Source: Pectobacterium aroidearum (GTDB taxonomy: Bacteria; Pseudomonadota; Gammaproteobacteria; Enterobacterales; Enterobacteriaceae). From it: 64,000 nt of DNA. The notes under the pieces were generated by a model. It was not told the origin of the DNA. It saw nothing but the letters and a program-made list of their open reading frames with translations, and searched no databases. The DNA lies in assembly GCF_041228105.1 (NCBI RefSeq), contig NZ_CP166097.1, positions 4,030,001-4,094,000 of the forward strand, written 5' to 3'. Shown here one piece after another: positions 1-8,987 of the stretch (the stretch's first letter is position 1; each line of letters starts with the position of its first letter). Both the position numbers and the translations under genes were made by a program.

Positions 1-339
1 TAGCCGTTCACCAATATTGCCGCCGGCCGAAACCTGCGGGCGCAGGCCGTCAAGCGGGTACTGATGCACGACGCCCCATTCGGTGCGCAGCAGCCGTCGC
101 CGCTCACTTTCGCTCAGGCGATATAAATCACGCCCCTGATACTCAATCGTTCCCTGCTGTGGCGTTAAACGTGCCGAAATAGCCTGTAATAAGGTGGTTT
201 TCCCCGACCCCGACTCCCCGACAATCCCCAGCACTTCACCCGGAAAAAGTTCAAACGAGACGTCTTCAAAACCCTTTTCCGGCGCATAAAGGTGCGTCAG
301 GTTATTGACCGCCAGCAGCGGCTGTTCACTGCGGTTCAT
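1..339 (-). CDS. phnK: C-P lyase ABC-type subunit PhnK (partial, C-terminus off left edge)
   Basis: ATP-binding-cassette subunit of the carbon-phosphorus lyase machinery; it binds the PhnGHIJ core complex in the cytoplasm during phosphonate breakdown. The visible N-terminal 113 codons start MNRSEQPLLAVNNLTHLY and contain a Walker A motif GESGSGKTT at residues 41-49. The start ATG (337-339) lies inside the end of phnJ, a 14-base overlap that implies translational coupling. The rest of the gene, and presumably phnL onward, lies beyond position 1. Identification rests on sequence plus operon position; it is firm although the gene is incomplete. Confidence 0.93.
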   Translation of the reverse strand, partial: MNRSEQPLLAVNNLTHLYAPEKGFEDVSFELFPGEVLGIVGESGSGKTTLLQAISARLTPQQGTIEYQGRDLYRLSESERRRLLRTEWGVVHQYPLDGLRPQVSAGGNIGERL

Positions 340-1180
340 GGCTGTTTTTCTCCTGCTGCTGACGGCAGTAGTCGGTATCGGAGCAGACAAACAGACGCGA
401 TCCTTCATCATCTATCACGATTTCATCAAGGTAGCTGTCATGTGAACCGCACAGCGCACAGGGCTGTTCCCAGCGCTGAACGCAGAACGGGTGATCGTCA
501 AAATCCAGACTTTTCACGTCACAGTAGGGAGGCAGGGCGTAGATGCGCTTTTCTCTGCCTGCGCCAAACAATTGCAGCGCCGGCATCCTGTGCATTTTGG
601 GATTATCAAACTTTGGAATGGGTGACGGATCCATCACGTAACGGTCATTCACCTTCACCGGATACGCATAGGTTGTCGCAATATGGCCATAGCGGGCGAT
701 ATCTTCGTACAGTTTCACCTGCATGATGCCGTACTCTTCCAGCGCATGCATTTTGCGCGTCTCAACCTCGCGCGGCTCAATAAAACGCAGCGGTTCAGGG
801 ATAGGAACCTGATAGATCAGGATCTGATCTTCTTTCAGCGGCGTTTCAGGAATGCGGTGGCGCGTCTGAATCAGCGTGGCCTCGGCGGTACGTTCGGTGG
901 TCACCGCCCCGCTCACGCGCTGGAAGAAACGCCGAATGGATACGGCATTGGTTGTATCGTCCGCGCCCTGATCAATCACTTTCAGTACATCGTTTTCACC
1001 AATCAGGCTCGCGGTAAGCTGAATACCACCAGTTCCCCAGCCATAGGGCATCGGCATTTCCCGTCCGCCAAACGGCACCTGATAGCCGGGAATCGCTACC
1101 GCCTTCAATATGGCGCGACGGATAGTCCGTTTGGTTTGCTCATCAAGATAGCCAGGGTTATAGCCGTTTAACTCATGCAT
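326..1180 (-). CDS. phnJ: Alpha-D-ribose 1-methylphosphonate 5-phosphate C-P lyase PhnJ
   Basis: Radical-SAM enzyme that cleaves the C-P bond of ribosyl methylphosphonate phosphate, releasing the alkane and a cyclic ribose phosphate. The protein has 284 residues. The family's cysteines are all present: Cys241 and Cys244 (CALC), Cys266 (VCSD) and Cys272 (DYC), at the same positions as in E. coli PhnJ, where three bind the 4Fe-4S cluster and Cys272 is the catalytic thiyl residue. It overlaps phnI by 8 bases upstream and phnK by 14 downstream, as expected for a tightly coupled phn operon. It should be fully functional. Confidence 0.97.
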   Translation of the reverse strand: MHELNGYNPGYLDEQTKRTIRRAILKAVAIPGYQVPFGGREMPMPYGWGTGGIQLTASLIGENDVLKVIDQGADDTTNAVSIRRFFQRVSGAVTTERTAEATLIQTRHRIPETPLKEDQILIYQVPIPEPLRFIEPREVETRKMHALEEYGIMQVKLYEDIARYGHIATTYAYPVKVNDRYVMDPSPIPKFDNPKMHRMPALQLFGAGREKRIYALPPYCDVKSLDFDDHPFCVQRWEQPCALCGSHDSYLDEIVIDDEGSRLFVCSDTDYCRQQQEKNSHEPQ

Positions 1181-2249
1181 CGTTGCTCTCCTGATACTCC
1201 CGGCGCAGACGTTTCAGGAGTTCCAGCTCGGCCTGAAAATCGACGTAATGCGGCAATTTAAGATGAGAGACAAATCCCGCCGCCTCGACGTTATCCGCAT
1301 GCGACAGCACAAACTCCTCGTCTTGCGCCGGACTGGTCACCTGTTCGTGATGCTCTTCGGTTTGCAGCGCACGATCCACCAACGCCATCGACATGGCCTT
1401 ACGTTCCGCCCGACCAAACACCAATCCGTAGCCTCGGGTAAAGTGAGGCGCGTCCTCCTCCTTGTCGGTAAACCCGTTGACCATTTCACACTCGGTCAGC
1501 AGGATCTCGCCGATTTCCAGCAGAAACCCCAGCTCCTCCGGCACGATCTCCACCGTGACAAAGCCTGTGCGGATCTCTCCTGCAAAGGGATGGGTGCGGC
1601 CATAGCCGCGCTGTGTCGAGTAGCTCAGGGCCAGCAGGAACCCTTCATCCCCCCGCACCAGCTGTTGCAGACGTGCCGAACGCGGGGCCGGATAGCTCGG
1701 GGGATCGCGGGTGATATCACAAGGCTCACTGCCATCATCTTCTTCCCTGACGGCAAACCCTTCGCGAGTCATCAGATCAAATATCAGCGGACACGCGGCT
1801 TCCAGCGGCATATCCGCACTCGACGGTGCAGGTGTATCACCGTTGGCAAGCAGCGTGAAATCCAGCAAGCGGTGAGTATAATCGTAGGTAGGGCCGAGAA
1901 CCTGACCGCCCGGCACATCTTTGTAGACTGCCGAAATACGTCGCTCAATCCGCATGTTCGCCGTCGTTAACGGCAGGCTGTCGGCCAGACGTGGCAGCGT
2001 CGTGCGATACGCACGCAGGAGAAAAATGGCTTCCACCACATCCCCACTGGCCTGTTTAATCGCCAGCGCCGCCAGTTCACGATCGTAGATACCGCCTTCG
2101 GTCATCACGCGATCGACGGCCAGACCGAGCTGCTGTTCAACCTGCTGGCAGTCAATTTCCGGGATGTCACGATCCCCACGGCGCAAATCTTCCTGTAAGC
2201 GATGGGCATTTTCGATCGCTTTCTCTCCCCCTTTCACGGCGACGTACAT
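1173..2249 (-). CDS. phnI: C-P lyase core subunit PhnI
   Basis: Subunit of the PhnGHIJ core complex. With PhnG, H and L it attaches the methylphosphonate to ribose 5'-triphosphate by displacing adenine from ATP. It is a 358-residue protein beginning MYVAVKGGEKAIENAHRLQE, of typical family length, with the recognisable GPTYDYTHRLLDF stretch. The start codon shares one base with the stop of phnH (TGATG arrangement) and the end overlaps phnJ. No disruption is seen. Confidence 0.96.
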   Translation of the reverse strand: MYVAVKGGEKAIENAHRLQEDLRRGDRDIPEIDCQQVEQQLGLAVDRVMTEGGIYDRELAALAIKQASGDVVEAIFLLRAYRTTLPRLADSLPLTTANMRIERRISAVYKDVPGGQVLGPTYDYTHRLLDFTLLANGDTPAPSSADMPLEAACPLIFDLMTREGFAVREEDDGSEPCDITRDPPSYPAPRSARLQQLVRGDEGFLLALSYSTQRGYGRTHPFAGEIRTGFVTVEIVPEELGFLLEIGEILLTECEMVNGFTDKEEDAPHFTRGYGLVFGRAERKAMSMALVDRALQTEEHHEQVTSPAQDEEFVLSHADNVEAAGFVSHLKLPHYVDFQAELELLKRLRREYQESNDA

Positions 2250-2824
2250 CAGCAGACCTCCACATAAGTGGTGCGCGGTAACGCCATCATGGCATCGGCA
2301 CAGGTGAACATCAGATCGATACCTTGCGGAAAAGGATCGGGACGGTGGCAGAGATAACGCAATATGTCCGGCGGCAACGACGGGTCAACGATACGTGAGG
2401 TTTCCAGCCCCGGTCCGCTCAGGCGCAGCGGCGTGCCGCCGCTCAGAGAGGAAACGTCGATGATGACCGTGGTACTCTTTTCCGGCGACATATCATCCCC
2501 CGCCGAAAACCGGGACAGCGAGATTGCCGATGAGGCACGAAGCAAGGCGAAAACCGCCGATTCATCTCCGGTCAGTATCGCACCGGTATGAAAACGCAGG
2601 TTGCTGCGGAGGGTTTCATCATTCAATGCGTCATCCAGCCAGAGCGGCGTGTCATGATCGACCAGCGTCAGCATCACCGCCGTCGCGGCAGGAGACAACT
2701 TTCCCCACCCATGTTGTAACGGCAAAGTCACCGTTACGCCCGGTTCGCTAACCGCTTTGAGGATGCGCCGAAAAGCAGATTGCGCGTCAGCCACCGGCTG
2801 CGCAAAGCTCGCCTGTATAGACAT
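2249..2824 (-). CDS. phnH: C-P lyase subunit PhnH
   Basis: Core-complex subunit with a PLP-transferase-like fold but no PLP; in the characterised E. coli complex it sits outermost, bound to PhnG. The 191-residue product contains the typical N-terminal FRRILKAVSEPGV stretch and an internal STTVIIDVSSL segment. Start and stop codons overlap those of phnG and phnI by one base each, so phnG-H-I-J-K is one transcript read from phnF side. Identification rests on sequence and position. Confidence 0.95.
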   Translation of the reverse strand: MSIQASFAQPVADAQSAFRRILKAVSEPGVTVTLPLQHGWGKLSPAATAVMLTLVDHDTPLWLDDALNDETLRSNLRFHTGAILTGDESAVFALLRASSAISLSRFSAGDDMSPEKSTTVIIDVSSLSGGTPLRLSGPGLETSRIVDPSLPPDILRYLCHRPDPFPQGIDLMFTCADAMMALPRTTYVEVC

Positions 2825-3270
2825 CAGTTATCTCCGCGAACCAGCGTGAAGAAATCGACCTTGCTACTGGCAATTTGACGTGCGCGCCGTTGGCACAACT
2901 CGGCGCGCTGCGCTGCCAGAGGCTGGATGAGGTGCTCCTGCAACCGATCGTGGTTTTCCGGCAGTTGCAATAGCGCATCGATGAGGGCGCAGCGCTCTGC
3001 ATGGGCTTTATCTCGCCCAGCGATATAGCTGTACCCGCACGTACCGTCAGCCAGACGCACCACGGCACGCGTTATCGTCATATCCCCCAGCACAAAGCGC
3101 TTGCCCGTTCCTCCCATTCTCGCCTGTAGACGAGTCAGGCCAATTTCAGCCGCGCGCAGGACGGCATACTGCGGGTGCAGATTGAGCGCGTGCCAACGCT
3201 TCTCCAGCTCGGCAACCGGGCTGAATGCCAGCACCGAGAGCCAGTGTTGACGGCGTGTTTGCGTATCCAT
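2824..3270 (-). CDS. phnG: C-P lyase subunit PhnG
   Basis: Small core subunit of the C-P lyase complex (148 residues), starting MDTQTRRQHWLSVLAFS. It contains the conserved RLADGTCGYSYIAGRDK region characteristic of PhnG. The start is directly adjacent to the stop of phnF (3271), so regulator and structural genes share a transcript. No sign of damage. Confidence 0.95.
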   Translation of the reverse strand: MDTQTRRQHWLSVLAFSPVAELEKRWHALNLHPQYAVLRAAEIGLTRLQARMGGTGKRFVLGDMTITRAVVRLADGTCGYSYIAGRDKAHAERCALIDALLQLPENHDRLQEHLIQPLAAQRAELCQRRARQIASSKVDFFTLVRGDN

Positions 3271-3987
3271 CTAGTGCTCCAGCGTCAGTTCGATCATATC
3301 GCCACGGGTCAGGCTGATGGAGTACTCGGCGATCTCACCGTTTGCGGTTTTATTCAGCGTGCGTAAACACAGCAGTGGAGACTGCGCATCGATTTCCAAC
3401 AGTCGGCTTTCCTTAGCCTGAGCCAGCCGCGTGCTAATGCGCGTTTGCGTGCGAACCAGCGCCTGATTTAGCCGCTCGGTAATAAAGTCGTGCAGTGAGC
3501 CGCGAGTGAACTGCTGTAGATGCGGCCACCAGGAAAGGTTGGGCAGGAAGTGGTTAATAACGCAGACCGGAATACCATTAACCCGACGCAGCGTGCGCAA
3601 ATGGATGACGCTATCGCCTTCATCACAGCCTAGTGCGGTGGCAATCTCTTGACTCGCCGGACTCAGCATGGCCAGCAATCGTTCGCTGGAAGGGCAACTG
3701 CCTTGATCCAACAGGTTCTGGCTAAAGTGAGCCTGCGCATGCAGCGGGTAGTCGTAAGGCCGCATAAGCACCAAAATCCCCACACCGTGACGGCGTTGAA
3801 CCAGCCCTTTTTTCACCAGGTCATCCACTGCCCGGCGTAACGTATGGCGGTTAACGGCGTAGTGCGTAGCCAGTTGCTTCTCAGAAGGGAGATAGTCGCC
3901 ACATTTGTAGCGTTCGCGTAGCGCTTCTTCTAGCCGGGCGGCAATCGCCTGATAGAGAGTGGTCGGAGGTCTGGACAACTGCATCAT
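3271..3987 (-). CDS. phnF: GntR-family regulator PhnF
   Basis: DNA-binding regulator of phosphonate use, a HutC-subfamily GntR protein. The N-terminal winged helix is seen in YLPSEKQLATHYAVNRHTLR and the C-terminal effector-binding UTRA domain runs from about residue 95 to the end (LRTLRRVNGIPVCVINHF). The ATG at 3985-3987 was chosen because GGGAG lies nine bases upstream; an in-frame codon at 4014 lacks such a site. It is first gene of the phn operon here. I looked for a Pho box in the 285 bases upstream and did not find a convincing one. Confidence 0.93.
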   Translation of the reverse strand: MMQLSRPPTTLYQAIAARLEEALRERYKCGDYLPSEKQLATHYAVNRHTLRRAVDDLVKKGLVQRRHGVGILVLMRPYDYPLHAQAHFSQNLLDQGSCPSSERLLAMLSPASQEIATALGCDEGDSVIHLRTLRRVNGIPVCVINHFLPNLSWWPHLQQFTRGSLHDFITERLNQALVRTQTRISTRLAQAKESRLLEIDAQSPLLCLRTLNKTANGEIAEYSISLTRGDMIELTLEH

Positions 3988-4225
3988 AAAAAATCTCCCA
4001 TAAGCAGGGGGCATTAATACGATTCGGAAGGAGAACGCTGGAGTGCATAAATATTGAACAATATTGGCGGGAAAATATGTCGGTATCGTTAATCAGACGT
4101 GGCACAAAAATGAACTTTTTTCGATAGGCAGCTATCGGTAAGCATGATTCATGGTGTAACCGTCATGCCCCCGGATAGGGGAATAAGGGGGCTGGTCGAG
4201 AAGGAAAATGGAGAGAAAAACGAAA

Positions 4226-4268
4226 AAACGGACCTCAGCCCGTTTCCTTAAGCAGCTTCAAGCTGCTT
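4226..4268 (-). terminator. Terminator region after yggN
   Basis: Two hairpins follow the yggN stop on the minus strand: AAGCAGC/GCTGCTT (4250-4268), then AAACGG/CCGTTT (4226-4245) followed by a short T run. The second has the form of an intrinsic terminator. The remaining space up to phnF (about 3990-4225) shows no gene and presumably holds the phn promoter. Confidence 0.7.
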
Positions 4269-4272
4269 CAAC

Positions 4273-4986
4273 TTACTTCAGTGTCTGCAACAGGCTCTTG
4301 CGCTGATTTTCTAACGACGTAACGCGGCTACATACATCGTTGCCAAAGCGCTGGAACTCCAGTTCCTGATTATTCCACTCGGCCTGAATCGCTTTCTGCA
4401 AACCGCCGAGGTTGCCCATCATCGCCTGTAGCGGGTTACCGCCACTGGACATCTGTTTTACGCCCATCTCGTTCAGGCTATCCTGCAAGACGCCGCCCAT
4501 GCTTTGCTGCACGATCTGCTTGCCATCTTGCTCGACCTGCTTAATAGCCTGATGGTGGAACGTCAGGCCATCGCTACGGTGTTCGATAATACGGTTCATC
4601 TGCTGCTTGAGCTGTTTATCCAGCGTAGTCAGACGATTGCGCACATTGCTGTCGCTGCCGAGCTCCTGCACGATCACTTTATCCAGTGCGACTCGCGCTT
4701 TTTCCAGATGCTGCTGCGCGCCCTGATCGATCCACGGCAGTTGCTGGCGTATATCCGCCTGATAGGCTTTGGCTTTCTGGCGCTGTTCGGCGTTCAGGGT
4801 CAGCGGCGTACCGTTACGGACGATATCGCCCTGCGGGGAAAGCTGTAAATTACCGCTGGCACCCACGACCTGTACGTGCTGCGGACTGATAATGATGTCG
4901 TCCTGCGGATTCACGTTGCACTGGTAGGCTGCCTGCGCCTGCCAGGACAGCAGCATCAATAAACCCAAGGTCATTTTACGCGACAT
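4273..4986 (-). CDS. yggN: Periplasmic YggN family protein (DUF2884)
   Basis: Uncharacterised secreted protein conserved next to yggL in enterobacteria. A signal peptide is visible (MSRKMTLGLLMLLSWQAQA, cleavage before AYQCN). The mature part is about 220 residues, mostly alpha-helical and rich in Gln, with two cysteines (YQCN near the start and NDVCSR near the end) that could pair. The ATG at 4984-4986 has GGAG six bases upstream; an upstream in-frame start at 5007 has none. Its position matches the E. coli gene order yggN-yggL-trmB. Function is not known. Confidence 0.9.
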   Translation of the reverse strand: MSRKMTLGLLMLLSWQAQAAYQCNVNPQDDIIISPQHVQVVGASGNLQLSPQGDIVRNGTPLTLNAEQRQKAKAYQADIRQQLPWIDQGAQQHLEKARVALDKVIVQELGSDSNVRNRLTTLDKQLKQQMNRIIEHRSDGLTFHHQAIKQVEQDGKQIVQQSMGGVLQDSLNEMGVKQMSSGGNPLQAMMGNLGGLQKAIQAEWNNQELEFQRFGNDVCSRVTSLENQRKSLLQTLK

Positions 4987-5055
4987 ATTTTCTCCTGAAG
5001 AAAACAACGGCAGTGGCGGGAAAGCGGCAATGTGTCCTTTGATGAGGCGGGTAAC

Positions 5056-5085
5056 GCCTGAGCCACAATCAGCTCAGGCATTTTT
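5056..5085 (+). terminator. Intrinsic terminator-like hairpin, plus-strand orientation
   Basis: GCCTGAG/CTCAGGC (5056-5062 and 5073-5079) is followed by ATTTTTT on the plus strand. Both neighbours, yggN and yggL, are on the minus strand, and on that side no T run follows the stem. It therefore points at a plus-strand transcript antisense to yggN, or is an incidental palindrome. Confidence 0.45.
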
Positions 5086-5160
5086 TGCCTGGATCAAAGC
5101 GTTGGCCTAAACCAAGGCTTTTCTGCTTTTACTTATTTTCTACTTTTACTTAAGCAAAAA

Positions 5161-5505
5161 TTACAGCAGGTTTTCTGGCAGATCCCACCAGATATCGAAC
5201 AGATCGCTGACTTTCACATCCGTCAGTTTCTGTTCTTCCAGCCAGCGGCTAACCAGTTGGCGGTGCTCTTCGGTACAATGACCCAGTTTTTGCAGGCAGA
5301 TGAGACCTTCCCAGTGCAGATAACCGCTGCCTTCAAATGCCAGACCCTGTGGTTCAATCACTTCATCGACGAACTTATCCATCAGTTGATCGATGTCTTC
5401 AACGCTAGTGCCCTCAGGAAAGCGGAAGCTGACTGAAAAACCTAATTCCTGAAATTCATCAATGTGCAGTTTTTTACGTAAACGACGGCTACGAGCTTGT
5501 GCCAT
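5161..5505 (-). CDS. yggL: YggL family 50S ribosome-binding protein (DUF469)
   Basis: Small cytoplasmic protein of 114 residues with a basic N-terminus (MAQARSRRLRKKLH) and an acidic alpha/beta body. Members of this family have been found associated with 50S ribosomal subunits. The start codon lies one base from the stop of trmB, so the two are translated from one message. Length and sequence are as in other enterobacteria. Confidence 0.93.
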   Translation of the reverse strand: MAQARSRRLRKKLHIDEFQELGFSVSFRFPEGTSVEDIDQLMDKFVDEVIEPQGLAFEGSGYLHWEGLICLQKLGHCTEEHRQLVSRWLEEQKLTDVKVSDLFDIWWDLPENLL

Positions 5506-5506
5506 T

Positions 5507-6226
5507 TTATTTTATCCTCTCAAACATCAGATCCCATACGCCATGCCCCAAACGCTGGCCGCGTGCTTCAAATTTCGTCAGCGGTCGAGAATCCGGCCGC
5601 TCAACGTAGTCATTCTTATCGGAAAGGTTGCGGTACCCGGCGACAGACGTCATCACTTCGAGCATATGTTGCGCATAAGGTTCCCAATCTGTTGCCATGT
5701 GGAACACACCGCCGACTTTCAGCTTACTCTGTACCAGTTCGACGAAAGGCACCTGAACGATGCGACGTTTATTATGACGGGCTTTGTGCCACGGATCGGG
5801 GAAGAAGAGTTGAACCATGGACAGTGAACCATCGGGGATCATCTTCATCAGCACTTCGATCGCATCGTGACACATCACGCGCAGATTGCTGATTCCCGCC
5901 TCCTGTGCGGAAGCGAGGCACGCCCCCACGCCCGGCAGGTGAACTTCAATACCGAGGAAATTCTGCTCAGGATGCTGTGCCGCCATCGTCACCAGCGAGG
6001 CGCCCATCCCAAAACCAATTTCCAGCACCACTGGCGCGTCACGACCAAATAGCGCGTTAAAATCTACCTGTTCGGTCTGATATTCCACGCCCATCACCGG
6101 CCAGTAGTTATCCAGCGCCAGCTGTTGCCCGTTGGTCAAACGTCCCTGACGGCGGACAAAACTGCGGATACGACGCATCGGGCGTCCGTTTTCATCAAAT
6201 TCCGGTGAAATGACGTTGTTAATCAT
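5507..6226 (-). CDS. trmB: tRNA (guanine-N7)-methyltransferase TrmB
   Basis: SAM-dependent enzyme that makes m7G46 in the variable loop of tRNAs. The 239-residue product has the SAM-binding glycine motif VLEIGFGMG near residue 70, the [14 protein letters not shown] signature around residue 145 and the C-terminal [10 protein letters not shown] segment. It lies divergent from mutY, with a 165-base gap (6227-6391) holding both promoters, as in E. coli. Confidence 0.97.
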   Translation of the reverse strand: MINNVISPEFDENGRPMRRIRSFVRRQGRLTNGQQLALDNYWPVMGVEYQTEQVDFNALFGRDAPVVLEIGFGMGASLVTMAAQHPEQNFLGIEVHLPGVGACLASAQEAGISNLRVMCHDAIEVLMKMIPDGSLSMVQLFFPDPWHKARHNKRRIVQVPFVELVQSKLKVGGVFHMATDWEPYAQHMLEVMTSVAGYRNLSDKNDYVERPDSRPLTKFEARGQRLGHGVWDLMFERIK

Positions 6227-6391
6227 AAAGAGTGCTTACTTGCTGTCCGATTTCGTTAAGGAAACGCGCATTATGCAAGGATACCGTGGTTTAGCAAGCC
6301 CACCGCCTCGGAAAGTTCCGGTTTACAGCACATTCACTCTGTGCTGGAATCGCTGTCAAACTTTTTACCTGTCGGATAGTGACCCCATTTT

Positions 6392-7498
6392 ATGATGCAA
6401 GCGCAACAGTTCGCCCATCAGGTGCTGGACTGGTATCAACGCTATGGCCGCAAAACCCTGCCGTGGCAGCTTGAGAAAACTCCCTATAAAGTATGGCTAT
6501 CCGAAGTGATGTTGCAACAAACGCAGGTCACCACGGTTATTCCCTATTTCCAACGCTTTATGGAACGTTTTCCAAACGTGAGCGCGCTGGCGGCAGCACC
6601 GCTGGACGAAGTGCTCCACTTATGGACCGGACTGGGCTACTACGCCCGTGCGCGCAACCTGCACAAAGCGGCCCAGACCATCGTGTCACGTCACGGCGGC
6701 GAATTCCCCACTACGTTTGATGAAGTCGCGGCGTTGCCGGGCGTCGGACGTTCCACCGCTGGCGCAGTGCTGTCACTCTCTCTCGGCCAGCATTACCCGA
6801 TTCTCGACGGCAACGTGAAACGCGTGCTGGCACGCTGTTATGCCGTTGACGGCTGGCCGGGCAAGAAAGAGGTCGAAAAGAAGCTGTGGGCGCGGAGTGA
6901 AGAGGTCACGCCAGCCGAGGGGGTCAGCCAGTTTAATCAGGCGATGATGGATCTCGGTGCAATGGTCTGTACCCGCAGCCGCCCCAAGTGCGAGCTGTGC
7001 CCGCTCAACACCGGCTGTATTGCTTACGCCAACCACAGCTGGGGGCAATACCCCGGCAAGAAACCGAAGCAGACGCTGCCGGAGAAAACCGGCTGGTTCC
7101 TGTTGATGCAGCAAGGATCTCAGGTCTGGCTGCAACAGCGCCCTGCCGTGGGCCTGTGGGGCGGGTTATTTTGCTTCCCTCAGTTCAGTGAACGTCGGGA
7201 ATTGGAACTCTGGATGCAACAACGTGGTCTGAATCCTGATGGATTGCAACAGCTTGTCGCGTTCCGCCATACATTTAGCCATTTTCATCTGGATATCGTT
7301 CCGCTCTGGCTGGACATATCGCAGAGCGATCGCTCACAAAACAGGTCCTGCATGGATGACGATGCGGGTCTCTGGTATAACTTAGCGCAGCCGCCGTCTG
7401 TCGGACTGGCCGCCCCGGTAGAACGCCTTCTGAGGGAGCTGGCTCACCCGCAGTCTACACATTTGAATGCCTGCGCAATTGATGAGGAAGAAGCATGA
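6392..7498 (+). CDS. mutY: Adenine DNA glycosylase MutY
   Basis: Base-excision repair enzyme that removes A mispaired with 8-oxoguanine. The 368-residue protein has an HhH-GPD domain with catalytic Glu38 ([10 protein letters not shown]) and Asp139 (ILDGNVKR), a 4Fe-4S cluster ligated by Cys193, Cys200, Cys203 and Cys209 (spacing C-x6-C-x2-C-x5-C), and a C-terminal NUDIX-like 8-oxoG recognition domain ([12 protein letters not shown]). Either of the two tandem ATGs (6392, 6395) could start it; the E. coli homologue matches the second. It overlaps yggX by four bases. Confidence 0.97.
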   Translation: MMQAQQFAHQVLDWYQRYGRKTLPWQLEKTPYKVWLSEVMLQQTQVTTVIPYFQRFMERFPNVSALAAAPLDEVLHLWTGLGYYARARNLHKAAQTIVSRHGGEFPTTFDEVAALPGVGRSTAGAVLSLSLGQHYPILDGNVKRVLARCYAVDGWPGKKEVEKKLWARSEEVTPAEGVSQFNQAMMDLGAMVCTRSRPKCELCPLNTGCIAYANHSWGQYPGKKPKQTLPEKTGWFLLMQQGSQVWLQQRPAVGLWGGLFCFPQFSERRELELWMQQRGLNPDGLQQLVAFRHTFSHFHLDIVPLWLDISQSDRSQNRSCMDDDAGLWYNLAQPPSVGLAAPVERLLRELAHPQSTHLNACAIDEEEA

Positions 7499-7767
7499 GC
7501 AGAACGATTTTTTGTACTTTTTTACAACGCGACGCCGAAGGGCAAGATTTCCAGCTTTATCCCGGCGATCTGGGCAAGCGCATCTATAACGAAATATCTA
7601 AAGAAGCCTGGGCGCAGTGGCAAACCAAGCAAACCATGCTGATCAACGAGAAAAAACTCAGCATGATGAATGTTGACGACCGTAAGCTGCTGGAACAGGA
7701 AATGATCAAATTCCTGTTTGAAGGGAAGGACGTACACATCGAAGGCTATACGCCTCCGAGCCACTGA
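7495..7767 (+). CDS. yggX: Fe(2+)-trafficking protein YggX
   Basis: Small cytoplasmic protein (90 residues) linked to protection of Fe-S clusters from oxidative damage and to iron trafficking. It starts [20 protein letters not shown], with the conserved Cys7 of the family. The ATGA overlap with mutY, itself an Fe-S protein, implies coupled translation, as in other enterobacteria. Confidence 0.96.
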   Translation: MSRTIFCTFLQRDAEGQDFQLYPGDLGKRIYNEISKEAWAQWQTKQTMLINEKKLSMMNVDDRKLLEQEMIKFLFEGKDVHIEGYTPPSH

Positions 7768-7819
7768 GATGGCGGGCTTTCGGGCCCGCTTACGTCCCAA
7801 TTCCGACACGGCTTGTTAT

Positions 7820-8893
7820 ATGAAGAAAATGTTAGCGCTGCTGGTCATTGCACCACTGCTGGTTTCCTGTTCGGGAAACAAAGGGAATACCAACGACGAA
7901 GAGTTTATCAAGGATACCAACGCCTTCGATATTTTGATGGGCCAGTTTGCCAACAACATCGAAAATATCTGGGGTATCAATGAAGTTCTGATCGCCGGCC
8001 CGAAAGACTACGTCAAATACACCGATCAATATCAGACACGTAGCCACATCAACTTTGATGCCGGTTCAATCACGATTGAAACCATTTCGGCGACCAATTC
8101 CGTCGCCAGCCTGCGCCAGGCGATTATCACCACCCTGCTGATGGGCGATGACGCCAGTAACACCGATCTGTATTCCGACGCTAATGATATTCAGATCAGC
8201 CGCGAACCGCTGCTGTATGGTCAGGTGCTGGATAACACCGGACAGCCGATCCGCTGGGAAGGCCGTGCCGCCAGCTTCGCGGATTATCTGCTCCAGAACC
8301 GTCTGCAAAAACGCACTTCCGGCCTGCACGTTATCTGGTCGGTCACGATGCAGCTTGTCCCTAACCATCTGGATAAGCGTGCACACAAATACCTGCCGCT
8401 GGTGCGAAAAGCCTCCGAGCGTTATGGCATTGAAGAGTCGCTGATTCTGGCGATTATGCAGACAGAGTCGAGCTTCAACCCCTACGCCGTCAGCCGTTCC
8501 GATGCGCTGGGTCTGATGCAGGTGGTACAGCACAGTGCGGGACGCGACGTCTTCAAGATGAAAGGGAAATGGGGACAGCCGAGCCGTAGTTACCTGTTCG
8601 ATCCAGAACAAAATATCGACGCAGGTACCGCCTACCTGTCGATTCTGAAGAACAGTTATCTGGCCGGTATTGAAAACCCGACGTCGAAACGCTACGCCGT
8701 CATCACCGCGTATAACGGTGGCGCAGGCAGCGTGTTGCGCGTCTTCTCCAGCGACCGGGATCGCGCCGTGGGCATTATCAACAGTATGTCACCGAGCGAT
8801 GTCTACCAAACGCTGACGACGAAACACCCGTCTGGTGAATCACGCCGCTACCTGTACAAAGTGAACACGGCGCAGAAAAATTATCGCCGCTAA
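7820..8893 (+). CDS. mltC: Membrane-bound lytic murein transglycosylase C
   Basis: Outer-membrane lipoprotein that cleaves peptidoglycan glycan strands and makes 1,6-anhydro-muramic acid ends. The signal peptide [17 protein letters not shown] ends in a lipobox with Cys17. Residues about 185-357 form the SLT domain with catalytic Glu216 in MQTESSFNP, followed by SDALGLMQV and AYNGGAG. The 357-residue product matches family length when started at 7820; upstream in-frame codons would bury the lipoprotein signal. Third gene of the mutY-yggX-mltC run. Confidence 0.96.
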   Translation: MKKMLALLVIAPLLVSCSGNKGNTNDEEFIKDTNAFDILMGQFANNIENIWGINEVLIAGPKDYVKYTDQYQTRSHINFDAGSITIETISATNSVASLRQAIITTLLMGDDASNTDLYSDANDIQISREPLLYGQVLDNTGQPIRWEGRAASFADYLLQNRLQKRTSGLHVIWSVTMQLVPNHLDKRAHKYLPLVRKASERYGIEESLILAIMQTESSFNPYAVSRSDALGLMQVVQHSAGRDVFKMKGKWGQPSRSYLFDPEQNIDAGTAYLSILKNSYLAGIENPTSKRYAVITAYNGGAGSVLRVFSSDRDRAVGIINSMSPSDVYQTLTTKHPSGESRRYLYKVNTAQKNYRR

Positions 8894-8913
8894 TTCACGC
8901 GCACCACAAAACA

Positions 8914-8944
8914 CCGCACTACCGGGTTGATTCCGGTAGTGCGG
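8914..8944 (+). terminator. Stem-loop after mltC
   Basis: A perfect 12-bp stem CCGCACTACCGG/CCGGTAGTGCGG with a 7-base loop lies 20 bases after mltC. The following bases (CTTCATC) are only weakly T-rich, so termination strength is uncertain. Confidence 0.7.
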
Positions 8945-8987
8945 CTTCATCAGACCAGATATCTACAATACATTTCTGAAGAACACG

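Noticed and set aside
1248..1970. 240-codon plus-strand frame opposite phnI
   Set aside because: Mirror of a well-supported gene; Arg/His/Gln-rich product typical of antisense frames in GC-rich genes.
3988..4225. Pho box upstream of phnF
   Set aside because: No two CTGTCAT-like direct units with correct spacing could be made out, although phosphate control of phn genes is usual.
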